Assembly: GCA_014381725.1 (NCBI GenBank)
Contig: JACNLC010000050.1
Location: forward strand, 36,030 to 100,029
Origin: Fidelibacterota bacterium
GTDB taxonomy: Bacteria; Fidelibacterota; Marinisomatia; SCGC-AAA003-L08; JACNLC01
Reading direction: 5' to 3'
Length of the DNA stretch: 64,000 bases
The translations under genes were made by a program, and so were the position numbers. Positions 17,884-28,685 of the stretch are shown in pieces (positions within the stretch are counted from its first letter, which is position 1; every line of letters begins with the position of its first letter). The notes beneath the pieces are model-generated. The model was not told the origin of the DNA, did no database searches, and saw nothing but the letters and a program-made list of their open reading frames with translations.

Positions 17884-19626
17884 ATGAAGTTAGTAAAAGT
17901 GTTTTTACCTTTTTTATTATCAATTATTTATTCACAAGAGTTCAATGAAGGGCCTTATGGAACTGAATACTATGATATTGCAGGTCCGTTTTCAGTGTTA
18001 GATATCAATCTTCAAATGCAAGGTGATGTAAATAGTGATCAGAATTTAGACATTTCAGATATACTGATAATCACACTAGCCAATGCTGGAACCATTGAAT
18101 TATCTGACGAACAATTCCAAATTGCAGATGTAAATTCAGATGGGTTACTAGATGACATTGACTTGGTCACTATTGTAAATTCGTCGGACAACCCACTGTA
18201 CTCCGAGTGGAATTATGAAGATTCTTGGAACGGATTGGATTCATATATTTTCATTTGTTACAACCAAGATGTTAGTAATTCTGCAGGTCTTTGGGCATCT
18301 AATACACAATCAGATTTACTGGATAAATCTCCTGATAATGTGCATTATTTTTTCGTTTCCAACAGAACCAGTGCTGAAAATGATGTTATTGCGATGAAAT
18401 CCAAATTCGATGAAGTGTTGGTAAACTATTCAGACGAAGACAAAGAGCATTGGAGGAATCACCTACATTTTGTCCCAACCAAAATATCAGATTTAGAAAA
18501 CTGGTTATCTGATGCGCTATCCGATAAATATGCACTTGGAATTGATACCTTTCAACAGTTGAAACAAATAGGTTACTTAGGAAATCCAAATGGTTTTACA
18601 GGAACACATATGAGTTATCTAGCTCATGAAGCACAGTATTATAATTATGAGCAAGAAGAATTCTCCGTATCTTCGGATGATTATATCGAAATTGCAATTT
18701 TCGACAGCGTGCTGTATGATGGTTGGTGGGCATCGACTATCCAAACAATTGTCGAGATTCCAAGTGATGAGATATTGTCAAATACCGAAAAAATGGAGAT
18801 TGAACTTTTTAGACCCTGTGCCGATTATCTTGATAGTGGATGCGATGATTACGACCGAACAGCTATACTCAGGGTATGTGACGAAGATGGTTCCAATTGT
18901 AATGAAATTGCACGATGGATAACCCCTTTTGATAGACAACCTCATCATTTAACAGATATTACACCGTTTATTTCAAAACTTCGACCGGGAGGAAATAAAC
19001 TATTCAAATTTCAAATTTATGGTTGGCCGAATAATATTGTATTTATGAAGTTACATTTATATCAAAATGAAAGTATTGAACATACTCCTCAAGAAATAAT
19101 TCCTTTATGGTCAGGAGGTGGATTTTATAGCGAAGGTGAACCTGTTTACAATGATAATATTGAACCCAAAATATTTGAGATTCCATCAAATGCAACAAAA
19201 GTAGAGTTTGTAACCTATATTACAGGCCACGGCTCAGCGAGTGATTCTGATAATTGTGCTGAATTTTGCAATACACGACATTTTTTTACACTAAACGGAG
19301 GTGTATTTGAGTTTGATAAATCTCATCCAGAAGCAGGTGCATCTGCGGATTGTCAGTCGGTTGAAAGAATTCGTGAAGGTGTTATTCCCAATCAGTATGG
19401 AACGTGGGGATATGGTCGAGCTGGTTGGTGTCCTGGGTTAGATGTTGACCCATTTATCCAAGATATTACCGACTTTGTTGAACTGGGTGATGAGAATGTA
19501 ATGCAATACGAAATGTGTTGGGCATCACAAGGGAATGTTTGTCACGATGATTGGCCAATCATTACAAATCCGAGTGGATATTTAGCCGAAATTATTATGT
19601 CATCTTACATTGTTATTTATTATTAG
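17884..19626 (+). CDS. Secreted PNGase F-like protein with dockerin-like repeats
   Basis: Signal peptide; 'GDVNSDQNLDISDILII…DVNSDGLLDDIDLV'; C-terminal 'HGSASDSDNCAEFCNTRHFF…PNQYGTWGYGRAGWCPGLDVDPFIQDIT'. Confidence 0.85.
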   Translation: MKLVKVFLPFLLSIIYSQEFNEGPYGTEYYDIAGPFSVLDINLQMQGDVNSDQNLDISDILIITLANAGTIELSDEQFQIADVNSDGLLDDIDLVTIVNSSDNPLYSEWNYEDSWNGLDSYIFICYNQDVSNSAGLWASNTQSDLLDKSPDNVHYFFVSNRTSAENDVIAMKSKFDEVLVNYSDEDKEHWRNHLHFVPTKISDLENWLSDALSDKYALGIDTFQQLKQIGYLGNPNGFTGTHMSYLAHEAQYYNYEQEEFSVSSDDYIEIAIFDSVLYDGWWASTIQTIVEIPSDEILSNTEKMEIELFRPCADYLDSGCDDYDRTAILRVCDEDGSNCNEIARWITPFDRQPHHLTDITPFISKLRPGGNKLFKFQIYGWPNNIVFMKLHLYQNESIEHTPQEIIPLWSGGGFYSEGEPVYNDNIEPKIFEIPSNATKVEFVTYITGHGSASDSDNCAEFCNTRHFFTLNGGVFEFDKSHPEAGASADCQSVERIREGVIPNQYGTWGYGRAGWCPGLDVDPFIQDITDFVELGDENVMQYEMCWASQGNVCHDDWPIITNPSGYLAEIIMSSYIVIYY

Positions 19627-19634
19627 GAGCAGTT

Positions 19635-21611
19635 ATGAAAAATTTATTAATAATTATATTTACATTTAGTGTGTTGTTTTCAAATGATGTAACATTACAA
19701 ACCAATCACGATGCAAGTGGGTCTAATATTTATCTTACCAGTAACCAACATATTTATGGATTTCAATTTACTCTGATTACAAGTGTAGAAGGAGTGGCTT
19801 ATGATATTGTAAATCAAGAATTTTCAAATGGTGATGAAACAATTGAATCTTATGTAGTAAATTCCATAAATGGTCTTGTTAATGATTATGGGTTTACGTG
19901 TTTTATGGATGCAACCAATCGATTGAAGGTATTTTCAATGGATGGAAATTCAATTCCTCCTATTGAAGCCCAAGCACCATTAATGATTCTTGAAACTGAC
20001 TTTTCTTCTTCTCTTGACTTGACAATAGTTGACCCCATTTTTATCGGAATGGATGACGAAAACAACTTAATTGAATTAGAAGTAGAATACGGATTGGCAG
20101 AATATCAAGATGGATGGCCGTATTATACCGAACAACAAGTAATATCTTCTCCCGCTGTGATTGATATTGACGGTGATGGAGACAAGGAAGTGATTTTTGC
20201 TGATTATAGTGGTTGGGTGCATATTATTGACAAATACGGTGAACCTGAATGTAATTACAATGCCACCGATCAAGTTTGGGGTTCTCCAGCCATTGCAGAT
20301 ATTGATGGTGATGGAGAATTAGAGATTGTCATTAATTCCAAAAGTAAGAAGATGGTTGTACTAAATAGCGTCTGTGATGAAGAAATGGTGTACGAAGCCG
20401 ATCAATATCTTTTAGGAACACCTGCATTAGGGAATATTGACGACGATGCTGACCTAGAAATCATATTTGGTGGATATTCATCTCCCGGCAAAATATTTGC
20501 AGTAAATCCTGATGGAACTGACGCTGAAGGGTTTCCTTTTGAATTAGGCGAAAAGGTGAAAGTTGGAGTGGCAATTGCAGATGTAAATGGCAATGGAAAA
20601 GTTGAGATTGTCTGCGGAACGGATGATGGTAACTTATATTTGATTTATGATACTGCAGAAATTGCAGATGGATTTCCATTTGTTACAGGTGACGATATTA
20701 GAACGGCACCTACAATTTACAGAGATGATGATACGGGTGTATTCGTTTTCTATACAGGTTCTAAAGATGACAATTTTTACACTGTAAATGTTGACGGTTC
20801 TCTGCATTCAGTCATTGAAACAGATGGAAATATATCGGTTTCAAATAGCATTTCTACAATTGGTGCTTTAGATTATGACGCAACTGTATTTTTTGGCTCT
20901 GAGTCAGGTCTTGTTTTCAATTCAGGAGTTTTTTCAACTAATTACAATGCTTTCGATTTAGGTACCAATATTGTTTCCAGCCCAATAGTTGCACAGCTGA
21001 GTGATTTGCCGAACAAAGGGTTTATTACAGCATCACAAAGCCAACTGTTTTATGAAGAACATATTAATAATAGTTCTCCTTTTATTGGATTAAGTGCTAT
21101 TTCTTTTAACTCTGACTATATATATACCAGTTCTATGGCAATAAATGATATTGATAACGATGGAGATTTGGAAATTATTATAGGTACTGCCCACGGTATT
21201 GATGTAATAGATGTTAAAAATCGGTATAATAGGCACTACACGTATTCCCAAGATAATAACTGGAATATGTATCGAGGGAATTATGAACGAACTGGATTCT
21301 TTCATTCTTCTAACGCAGTAAATTCTATTGATGATGGCAATATCCCCAATAGGTTTGCAATTAACAGTATTTATCCTAACCCATTTAATCCTAAAACAAC
21401 TATCAATTATCAGTTAATGGAAAACAGTTCTGTGAGATTAGATATTTACAATATTAATGGTCAATTGGTTGAGCAGTTAGTAAATATAAATCAAGATTTA
21501 GGATATCACGAAGTAATATGGGATGCGTCTAATTGTGCAACAGGATTCTATTTTGTAAAATTGATAGCAAATGAATTTAATGAAACACAGAAACTTATTT
21601 TATTGAAATAG
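19635..21611 (+). CDS. Secreted FG-GAP/VCBS beta-propeller-like protein with T9SS-type tail
   Basis: Repeated 'AVIDIDGDGDKEVIFAD', 'AIADIDGDGELEIVI'; 'IYPNPFNPKTTINYQL' tail. Start set at MKNLLIIIF. Confidence 0.88.
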   Translation: MKNLLIIIFTFSVLFSNDVTLQTNHDASGSNIYLTSNQHIYGFQFTLITSVEGVAYDIVNQEFSNGDETIESYVVNSINGLVNDYGFTCFMDATNRLKVFSMDGNSIPPIEAQAPLMILETDFSSSLDLTIVDPIFIGMDDENNLIELEVEYGLAEYQDGWPYYTEQQVISSPAVIDIDGDGDKEVIFADYSGWVHIIDKYGEPECNYNATDQVWGSPAIADIDGDGELEIVINSKSKKMVVLNSVCDEEMVYEADQYLLGTPALGNIDDDADLEIIFGGYSSPGKIFAVNPDGTDAEGFPFELGEKVKVGVAIADVNGNGKVEIVCGTDDGNLYLIYDTAEIADGFPFVTGDDIRTAPTIYRDDDTGVFVFYTGSKDDNFYTVNVDGSLHSVIETDGNISVSNSISTIGALDYDATVFFGSESGLVFNSGVFSTNYNAFDLGTNIVSSPIVAQLSDLPNKGFITASQSQLFYEEHINNSSPFIGLSAISFNSDYIYTSSMAINDIDNDGDLEIIIGTAHGIDVIDVKNRYNRHYTYSQDNNWNMYRGNYERTGFFHSSNAVNSIDDGNIPNRFAINSIYPNPFNPKTTINYQLMENSSVRLDIYNINGQLVEQLVNINQDLGYHEVIWDASNCATGFYFVKLIANEFNETQKLILLK

Positions 21612-21615
21612 GATA

Positions 21616-22488
21616 ATGTCCCCTAAAATAGTCATTTTACTTTTTGTTGCGATGTTATCAGTCAGCACATCACCATTGTTAGCAAAATGGTTGGATTCTG
21701 TCCCGGCATTACTTATTTCCTTTTGGAGAATGACATTTGCATCAATGGCATTGTGGGGATACAGTGCATTCAAACCCAAAGTTAATTTAAGTTCATCGGG
21801 ACGAAACAAAACAATTGTTGCAGGTATATTTTTGGGAATCCACTTTGCATTTTTCTTTGGTGCTTTGAAATATACAACCATTGCAAATGCTACTTTTTTG
21901 GGCACACTTGCACCTGTGTTTACACTTATTATTGAACGAAATTATTTAAAACGAAAATTTAACTCACCTACTATGTTTGGAATTATTCTCGCATTAATTG
22001 GAGCGGGAATCATATTGGGATATAAATTTGACTTATCTGCAGAGAATACTCTCGGGAATATCTTGGCACTCACATGTTCAATTTGGTTGGCAATTGTAAT
22101 GGTAATTTCAGAAAATATTAGAACCAAAGATGGAACTCTTCCTTACACTCGAATGCTCTATTTTGTATCTGCATTTACATTGTTGATTCTTATATTGTTT
22201 AGCGGAGATTCTCTTACGGGTTTTAGCAATAAAGAATATTTTGGTTTGTTAATGCTGGGAATCATTCCCACAATTTTGGGACATAATTCAATGTATTACG
22301 CGATGCGATATGTATCACCGACGGTTGTTGCGACATTCCCATTGGGAGAGCCCATTTTAGCCACAATTTTCGGTGCAATCATTTTTGGTGGAAATGAAAT
22401 TCCTCAAGCATATTTATATGTTGGTGGGTTGGTGACATTATCTGGATTACTGTTATTAACTTTGAAAAATTCTCAAAACGGGAAGTAA
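21616..22488 (+). CDS. DMT/EamA family transporter
   Basis: 290 aa hydrophobic protein; 'ISFWRMTFASMALWG', 'YTTIANATFLGTLAPVFT'. Confidence 0.88.
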   Translation: MSPKIVILLFVAMLSVSTSPLLAKWLDSVPALLISFWRMTFASMALWGYSAFKPKVNLSSSGRNKTIVAGIFLGIHFAFFFGALKYTTIANATFLGTLAPVFTLIIERNYLKRKFNSPTMFGIILALIGAGIILGYKFDLSAENTLGNILALTCSIWLAIVMVISENIRTKDGTLPYTRMLYFVSAFTLLILILFSGDSLTGFSNKEYFGLLMLGIIPTILGHNSMYYAMRYVSPTVVATFPLGEPILATIFGAIIFGGNEIPQAYLYVGGLVTLSGLLLLTLKNSQNGK

Positions 22489-22570
22489 TGTTTTACTCAC
22501 TAAAATTTAGCTACACCCCGTTACTTATAAGATAATACAAATTAAAAAAATACAAAAATGACACTTTGTT

Positions 22571-22614
22571 GCGACGAATCCAACTTGGTTTTAATGCAAA
22601 AATTACGGTAAACT
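22571..22614 (+). repeat. 44-nt intergenic repeat, copy 2
   Basis: gcgacgaatccaacttggttttaatgcaaaaattacggtaaact. Confidence 0.9.
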
Positions 22615-22623
22615 TTCCGTCTG

Positions 22624-23520
22624 ATGAATCAGCAAAAATCCATACTTGCCGTTGGCTCAATTGCATTGGACAGTTTAATCACTCCAAAGGGAAACAGGGA
22701 AAACATCCTGGGTGGTTCAGCGTCTTATTTTTCTATTTCGGCATCCTATTTTGCACCTGTTAGTTTGGTTGGAGTGGTTGGAAATGATTTTCCAAAATCC
22801 GGGATAGAATTGTTTGAATCTCATAAAATTGATATAACAAATCTCGAAATTCATGAAGGTAAAACCTTTAGATGGAGCGGGGAATACAGCCGCGATTACA
22901 ACGCGAGAGAAACTCTTTCTACAGAGCTCGGTGTTTTCGAGAATTATATGCCGACAATTCAAAAAACATATAAAACACATCCATTCGTGTTTTTGGGAAA
23001 CATTCAACCAGAACTACAAATGTCAGTGATAAAACAAATATCAAATTCTGAAATGATTATCTGCGATACAATGAATTTGTGGATTGATCTATGCTTACCG
23101 GAATTAAAAGAAGTTCTAAAGAAAATTGATGTGTTTCTGCTAAATGATGAGGAAGCAATCCAAATTACCGGAGAACAAAATTTAATCAAAGCTTCAGACA
23201 AATTGCAACAATTCGGCCCCAAAACCGTAGTAGTAAAACAAGGAGCAAGCGGAGCGTTACTGTCACACGGTAATGAGAAAATACAAGTTCCTGTAGTTCC
23301 AGACATAGATGTATTTGACCCAACAGGTGCAGGAGATAGTTTTGCTGGTGGGTTTGTTGGTCATCTTGCAAAACACGGAACAAATGACTTGTTAAAAGCT
23401 GTAATAACAGGAGCTTCAGTTGCATCATTTACTGTTAGCGATTTTGGATTAGACGGATTATTACAAACAGATTTAGAACAAATTAAAAAAAGATGTAAAA
23501 CCATAGAAAAATTATTATAG
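22624..23520 (+). CDS. PfkB family carbohydrate kinase
   Basis: 'NILGGSASYFS', 'DPTGAGDSFAGGFVGHLA'. Confidence 0.92.
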   Translation: MNQQKSILAVGSIALDSLITPKGNRENILGGSASYFSISASYFAPVSLVGVVGNDFPKSGIELFESHKIDITNLEIHEGKTFRWSGEYSRDYNARETLSTELGVFENYMPTIQKTYKTHPFVFLGNIQPELQMSVIKQISNSEMIICDTMNLWIDLCLPELKEVLKKIDVFLLNDEEAIQITGEQNLIKASDKLQQFGPKTVVVKQGASGALLSHGNEKIQVPVVPDIDVFDPTGAGDSFAGGFVGHLAKHGTNDLLKAVITGASVASFTVSDFGLDGLLQTDLEQIKKRCKTIEKLL

Positions 23521-23531
23521 AAAGGAATAAA

Positions 23532-24608
23532 ATGAAATCAATAAGTAAAATAGTAGCACTCTTAATTTTAGTATTAATTGGATATAGCTGTGTTTCAAGC
23601 AGTATGGAATTTACAACTGCAAAAACTACTTTGCGTAGCGAAAGAAATGTGAAGGAAGCTGAAAAATGGTTTATTAAAGCTTTAGAAGTGGAGCCTAATA
23701 ATGCTTTAATTCCATACATAATGGCAACGGAAATTTATCGCCCACAAAAAAGGTGGAGTAAAATGGTAGATATGTTTGATGAAGCGTTGAGAAGAAACCC
23801 GGAAACAATAATCGAAAAACCATTTATGACAGATAATAGAACCTATGTCAAAACCATTGAGGATGCAATTCGGGTTTATAGTTTAGAAGAGTGGGGTAAA
23901 ATTTATAACTCAGGTGTAGAACACTATTCTGCTGGGAAAATTGACAGAGCTATTGAATTATTTGGACTTGCAATGAGAATAGTTCCTAATGATGGTAATG
24001 CTTACAGTACTTTAGCTTCTCTGCATCTAAATGCGGGGAATATTAGTGAAGCGAGTACCATTATTGAACAAGGTCTATCAAATGCTGGAGATAATGTAGG
24101 TGTTTTACAAACTGCAGGAGATATTGCGGTAGAAAATAATATGTTAGAGGATGCTATAAAATATTATCTTAAAACAATTGAGCTTCTTGAAAAACCAGGT
24201 CCAGTGATGCAGAAACTAATTTTTCTTTACATCGAATTGAATGATTTTACTCAAGCAATCGAGTATTCAATGTTGGCCCTAAAAGAAAATCCTTACGATC
24301 CCGATATTTATTACAATGTTGGTGTGCTGTACCAAAAATTAGCATTAAATGAGTTTGATCCTGCGAGAGATTTATTCAATAAAATATCTAATGACGATAA
24401 TAGAGATAAAAATGCCCTAGTATTACTTTTTAATAAATTTGCTCAAGCAAGGAGTTATTCTTCAGAAGCAAAAGATTACTTTTTACAAGCAAAAGATTTG
24501 GAAACCGAAGAAATTGGAAGTGCTGATGCTGTTCGAGAAATAGACAAGATGATAAACCAAATTGACAATTTATTTATCCCTGCTGTAAGAAAAATGATGG
24601 ATGAATAG
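23532..24608 (+). CDS. TPR-repeat lipoprotein
   Basis: Lipobox 'LIGYSC'; repeated TPR-like helices. Confidence 0.85.
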   Translation: MKSISKIVALLILVLIGYSCVSSSMEFTTAKTTLRSERNVKEAEKWFIKALEVEPNNALIPYIMATEIYRPQKRWSKMVDMFDEALRRNPETIIEKPFMTDNRTYVKTIEDAIRVYSLEEWGKIYNSGVEHYSAGKIDRAIELFGLAMRIVPNDGNAYSTLASLHLNAGNISEASTIIEQGLSNAGDNVGVLQTAGDIAVENNMLEDAIKYYLKTIELLEKPGPVMQKLIFLYIELNDFTQAIEYSMLALKENPYDPDIYYNVGVLYQKLALNEFDPARDLFNKISNDDNRDKNALVLLFNKFAQARSYSSEAKDYFLQAKDLETEEIGSADAVREIDKMINQIDNLFIPAVRKMMDE

Positions 24609-24627
24609 ACAGATTCTTTTAAAAGGG

Positions 24628-24653
24628 AAAGGGCTCTAATCGAGCCCTTTTTT
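24628..24653 (+). terminator. Rho-independent terminator
   Basis: aaagggctctaatcgagccctttttt. Confidence 0.9.
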
Positions 24654-24768
24654 ATTCTACCGGAAATATATCCGGTGCTCCTCCTCCAACTTTTTCCCTA
24701 TCAAACTTGGGCTAAATATATATCGAATTTTATAATTAAAATGAGACTTATATCACATTTTTTATAAT

Positions 24769-25659
24769 TTATCCAATTCTTTTGCGTTTTATTAAATATT
24801 CACCCAAAGCAATATCAAGAGGATTATCTGTAGTAATTGGTATATAATCTATATTGTTTTGTCTGCAATGCTTCTTGAAAAAGTCGCTAAAATCTTTCAT
24901 TGTTTTTTGATAATCCTTCTGAATATGCCAAGGTTCAGTTACAATTTTCTCACCTGTTTCCATATCTTTAAACATCGTTCGTTTCGTAAAATCAAGTTTC
25001 ATTTCTTGCGGGTCTAAAATATGAAAAACAATCACTTCGTGTCGTTTATGACGAAAATGTTTTAATCCTGATAATATATCCTCGGGATTGTCAAACAAAT
25101 CAGATATCAAAATAATCAATCCTCGCTTTTTGATGGCTTCAGCAAAGTGATGAAGAACGGGTGAAATTTTTGTTTCTGGTCCAGGTTGAATTTTTGACAT
25201 CTCACCAATCAACACATTCAAATGACTAGATTTTGACCGAGGAGGGATTGTCCCACGAATCTCAGAATCAAATAGTGAAAGGCCAACGGCGTCTTGTTGT
25301 TTGAGCATTAAATATCCTAGTGATGCTGAAAGAATTTGAGCATAATCTAATTTACTGACCTTATCTGAACGATAGTCCATTGATTTACTTTGGTCAACTA
25401 ATAAATATGCCCGAAGATTCGTTTCTTCTTCAAATTGCTTTACATAATATCTCTCAGTTTTCCCCCACAATTTCCAGTCGATATGACGAATTTCATCTCC
25501 TGGGCCGTAAGCTCGGTGCTCCGAAAATTCAACGGAAAACCCGTGATATGGGCTTTTATGTAATCCTACAATAAACCCCTCAACAACCAGTCTTGCTTTA
25601 AGAGATAGATTATCTAAACGGGAGATTATCTCCGGAGTCAGATATTGGGATTTAGTCAT
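24769..25659 (-). CDS. DUF58 domain protein
   Basis: 'EFSEHRAYGPGDEIRHIDWKLWGKTERYYVKQFEEETNLRAYLLVDQSKSM'. Confidence 0.92.
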   Translation of the reverse strand: MTKSQYLTPEIISRLDNLSLKARLVVEGFIVGLHKSPYHGFSVEFSEHRAYGPGDEIRHIDWKLWGKTERYYVKQFEEETNLRAYLLVDQSKSMDYRSDKVSKLDYAQILSASLGYLMLKQQDAVGLSLFDSEIRGTIPPRSKSSHLNVLIGEMSKIQPGPETKISPVLHHFAEAIKKRGLIILISDLFDNPEDILSGLKHFRHKRHEVIVFHILDPQEMKLDFTKRTMFKDMETGEKIVTEPWHIQKDYQKTMKDFSDFFKKHCRQNNIDYIPITTDNPLDIALGEYLIKRKRIG

Positions 25660-26632
25660 CTTCTGCTATGAGTTTGTCGAGTATATTATCTGTGTTGATT
25701 CCGTCAGCTTCTGCGTTAAAATTAGTTATTATGCGATGTCGCATAACAGGTTTCACCATCTCTTTAACATCAGCAATATCTGGAGTGGTTCTGCTTTCCA
25801 ATACAGCTTTGGCTTTTGCTCCTAAAATAAGATAAGCACTGGCTCTTGGTCCAGCTCCCCAATCCAACCAGTTTTTAATATATTGTGGAGCAATCTCTTC
25901 GTTCGGTCTAGTTTTCCCAACGATGTTTACAGCATATTCGATTACATTATCAGCTACTGGTATATCTCGTACTAATTGTTGGAAAGCTATTAAATCTGTT
26001 AGACTTATCACACTTTCAATTTTTTCCAAAACACCAGTTGTTGTGGATTTGACTATTTCAACTTCTTCACTGGAAAGCGGATAATCAATTTTAAGATTAA
26101 ACATAAAACGGTCAAGTTGCGCTTCAGGTAACGGATATGTCCCTTCTTGTTCAATTGGATTTTGTGTTGCTAAAACAAAAAACGGTTCATCGAGAGTGTA
26201 AGTAGTTCCGCCAGTTGTTACTTTATGTTCCTGCATCGCTTCCAAAAGAGCAGATTGAGTTTTTGGGGGGGTTCTATTTATTTCATCTGCGAGAATGATG
26301 TTTGCAAAAACGGGTCCTTTGAAAAATTTGAACGAGCGTTTTCCTGTTGCTGTGTCTTCTTCAATGATTTCGGTTCCGGTGATGTCCGATGGCATTAAGT
26401 CAGGAGTAAACTGAATTCTGCTAAATTTCAAATCCATAACATCTGATAAAGTTTTGATAAGCAAAGTTTTTGCCAATCCAGGAACACCTTCCAAAAGAAT
26501 ATGTCCTTTGCACAATAGAGCTATAAACAAATGCTCAATTATTCCTTTTTGTCCAATAATAACTTTACCGATTTCGTCGAAAAGTTCTGTTTTTGTTTGA
26601 TGTAATTTTTCTACAAGTTTAATATTATCCAT
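25652..26632 (-). CDS. MoxR-family AAA ATPase
   Basis: 'LLEGVPGLAKTLLIKTL', 'FTPDLMPSDITGTE', 'LADEINRTPPKTQSALLEAMQE'. Confidence 0.93.
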   Translation of the reverse strand: MDNIKLVEKLHQTKTELFDEIGKVIIGQKGIIEHLFIALLCKGHILLEGVPGLAKTLLIKTLSDVMDLKFSRIQFTPDLMPSDITGTEIIEEDTATGKRSFKFFKGPVFANIILADEINRTPPKTQSALLEAMQEHKVTTGGTTYTLDEPFFVLATQNPIEQEGTYPLPEAQLDRFMFNLKIDYPLSSEEVEIVKSTTTGVLEKIESVISLTDLIAFQQLVRDIPVADNVIEYAVNIVGKTRPNEEIAPQYIKNWLDWGAGPRASAYLILGAKAKAVLESRTTPDIADVKEMVKPVMRHRIITNFNAEADGINTDNILDKLIAEDD

Positions 26633-26732
26633 AGTTTTCCTAATAATTTCGGGGTTGAATCTAAAGGATTCTTCACAGTTACACAACGAATTTCCTTGTT
26701 GTGACATCAAGAAAACGCGTAATATTCACTCA

Positions 26733-27818
26733 ATGATTATCAGTGAAAATAGTTCCGGCAAAAATAAGTCGGAGGAGCAACAAAATATTATTCTAAAAGG
26801 AATGTCTTTGCAAGAATTGCAAAAATGGGCAATATCTGTCGGACAAACTAGATTTCGTGGCACGCAATTATTTGAATGGATGTATCGTGAAGGTGTGGAC
26901 AACCCAACAGAAATGACTAATATATCGAAATCGTTTAGAGCTTTTCTTTCTGACAATTGCACTTTTTCCACACTAAAACTGAAAAAAATAAGCAAATCTC
27001 AAACTGAGCCAACTCAAAAATTTCTTTTCCAACTTAATGATGGACAATTTATCGAAACCGTCAGTATTATCGAAAATGATAGGCATACTGTCTGTGTTTC
27101 GTCACAAATTGGGTGTAATCTCGAGTGTGATTTTTGTGCAACTGCAACTTTGGGATTTAGTAGAAATTTATCTGCAGGAGAGATTGTTGACCAATTAATA
27201 TTTATTAGAAAATATATTGAACAACCAATTACAAATATAGTGTTTATGGGAATGGGTGAACCATTTCTCAATTACAAACGAGTGATGACTGCTGCGGATA
27301 TTTTTCATAATCCAAAAGGATTTAACTTAGCATCAACGCGAATTACAATTTCTACTGGAGGAATCGTCCCAAAAATTAAACAGTTTATAGATGAAAACAG
27401 AAAATACAAATTAGCTGTTTCGCTTAATGCACCAAATGATGAAATACGCTCTAAAATAATGCCAATTAACAATAAATGGCAAATAGAGGAGATAATTAAA
27501 GCTGTTAAAAAATATTCAAATCAGAAAAGACGAAAAATAATGTTTGAATATGTGTTGATAAAAGATGTCAATGATTCATCAAAAGATGCTCAACAACTTG
27601 TAAAATTATTAAAAAATATAGACTGCAAACTCAATATTATTCCATACAACGAAATGGGTGGGAAATATCAACGACCGGATGAACAGACAATTGATAATTT
27701 TATGCAAATCCTATTTTCAAACCAAGGGAAAGTTAGAGTACTTACTCGCTGGAGTAAAGGTCAAGATATTGATGCAGCTTGTGGGCAGTTAGCAACAAAA
27801 CAAATGGAGATTGAATGA
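26733..27818 (+). CDS. rlmN: 23S rRNA/tRNA adenine C2-methyltransferase RlmN
   Basis: 'CVSSQIGCNLECDFCATATLGFSRNLSAGEIVDQ', 'NIVFMGMGEPFLNY', 'STGGIVPKI'. Confidence 0.95.
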   Translation: MIISENSSGKNKSEEQQNIILKGMSLQELQKWAISVGQTRFRGTQLFEWMYREGVDNPTEMTNISKSFRAFLSDNCTFSTLKLKKISKSQTEPTQKFLFQLNDGQFIETVSIIENDRHTVCVSSQIGCNLECDFCATATLGFSRNLSAGEIVDQLIFIRKYIEQPITNIVFMGMGEPFLNYKRVMTAADIFHNPKGFNLASTRITISTGGIVPKIKQFIDENRKYKLAVSLNAPNDEIRSKIMPINNKWQIEEIIKAVKKYSNQKRRKIMFEYVLIKDVNDSSKDAQQLVKLLKNIDCKLNIIPYNEMGGKYQRPDEQTIDNFMQILFSNQGKVRVLTRWSKGQDIDAACGQLATKQMEIE

Positions 27819-28603
27819 ACCTAAATCAAATTTCAGAATTTATACAAAGCCGGTTACCACAATCTCCAAAAGTAGCTGTTGTTTTGGGGTCAGGATTGAG
27901 TTATTTTTCTAATAATCTAAAACATACAATTTCAATTCCTTATAATGAAATTCCAGGGTACTTACAACCATCAGTAACGGGCCATATTGGTGAATTTGTT
28001 TTTGGATATGTAAACGATTTACCGGTATTATGCACAAGAGGAAGATTCCATTATTATGAGGGATATTCAATGGACATCGTGCAATTTCCTGTAAAATTGT
28101 TTCATTCGCTTGGATGTGAAACTTTGATTATAACAAATGCTGCTGGATGTTTACGCAGAAATTGGAATTTAGGTGACTTAATGATTATAAACGGTTTATT
28201 AGACTACACATTTAGAAAAAGTGGAGAAAATCCTAAAATAATGTCAGAGATATTTTGTTTTAACGAAAACCTAATTAAGTCCACCAAATCCATTGCAAAA
28301 CAAAATAATATTACAATTAGAGAGGGGGTTTATTGCTGGACCTTAGGTCCATCATACGAAACTCCTGCAGAAATTCAGGAAATAATACAACTTGGTGGAG
28401 ATGCCGTTGGGATGTCAACAGTTCCTGAAATTGAGATTGCACACAAATTAGGATTAAATATTCTAGGTATTTCTTGTTTAACAAATTATGGAGCAGGATT
28501 ATCAGATCAACCATTAACTCATTCAGAAGTTTTAGAAACATCTGAACGAGTTAAAGATTCCTTTGCTTACTTGCTTTTAGGGATTTTAAAGGAAATAAAC
28601 TAA
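27815..28603 (+). CDS. Purine-nucleoside phosphorylase
   Basis: 'VVLGSGLSYF', 'GRFHYYEGYSM', 'TNAAGCLRRNWNLGDLMIINGLLDYTF', 'GPSYETPAEI'. Confidence 0.93.
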   Translation: MNLNQISEFIQSRLPQSPKVAVVLGSGLSYFSNNLKHTISIPYNEIPGYLQPSVTGHIGEFVFGYVNDLPVLCTRGRFHYYEGYSMDIVQFPVKLFHSLGCETLIITNAAGCLRRNWNLGDLMIINGLLDYTFRKSGENPKIMSEIFCFNENLIKSTKSIAKQNNITIREGVYCWTLGPSYETPAEIQEIIQLGGDAVGMSTVPEIEIAHKLGLNILGISCLTNYGAGLSDQPLTHSEVLETSERVKDSFAYLLLGILKEIN

Positions 28604-28685
28604 TTATTCACTTGATTTTAGTTTATGAATGCTCGGAAATTCCACTTGGAATCTATTATGCAAAATGCAATGTCTGGAGTTTAAA

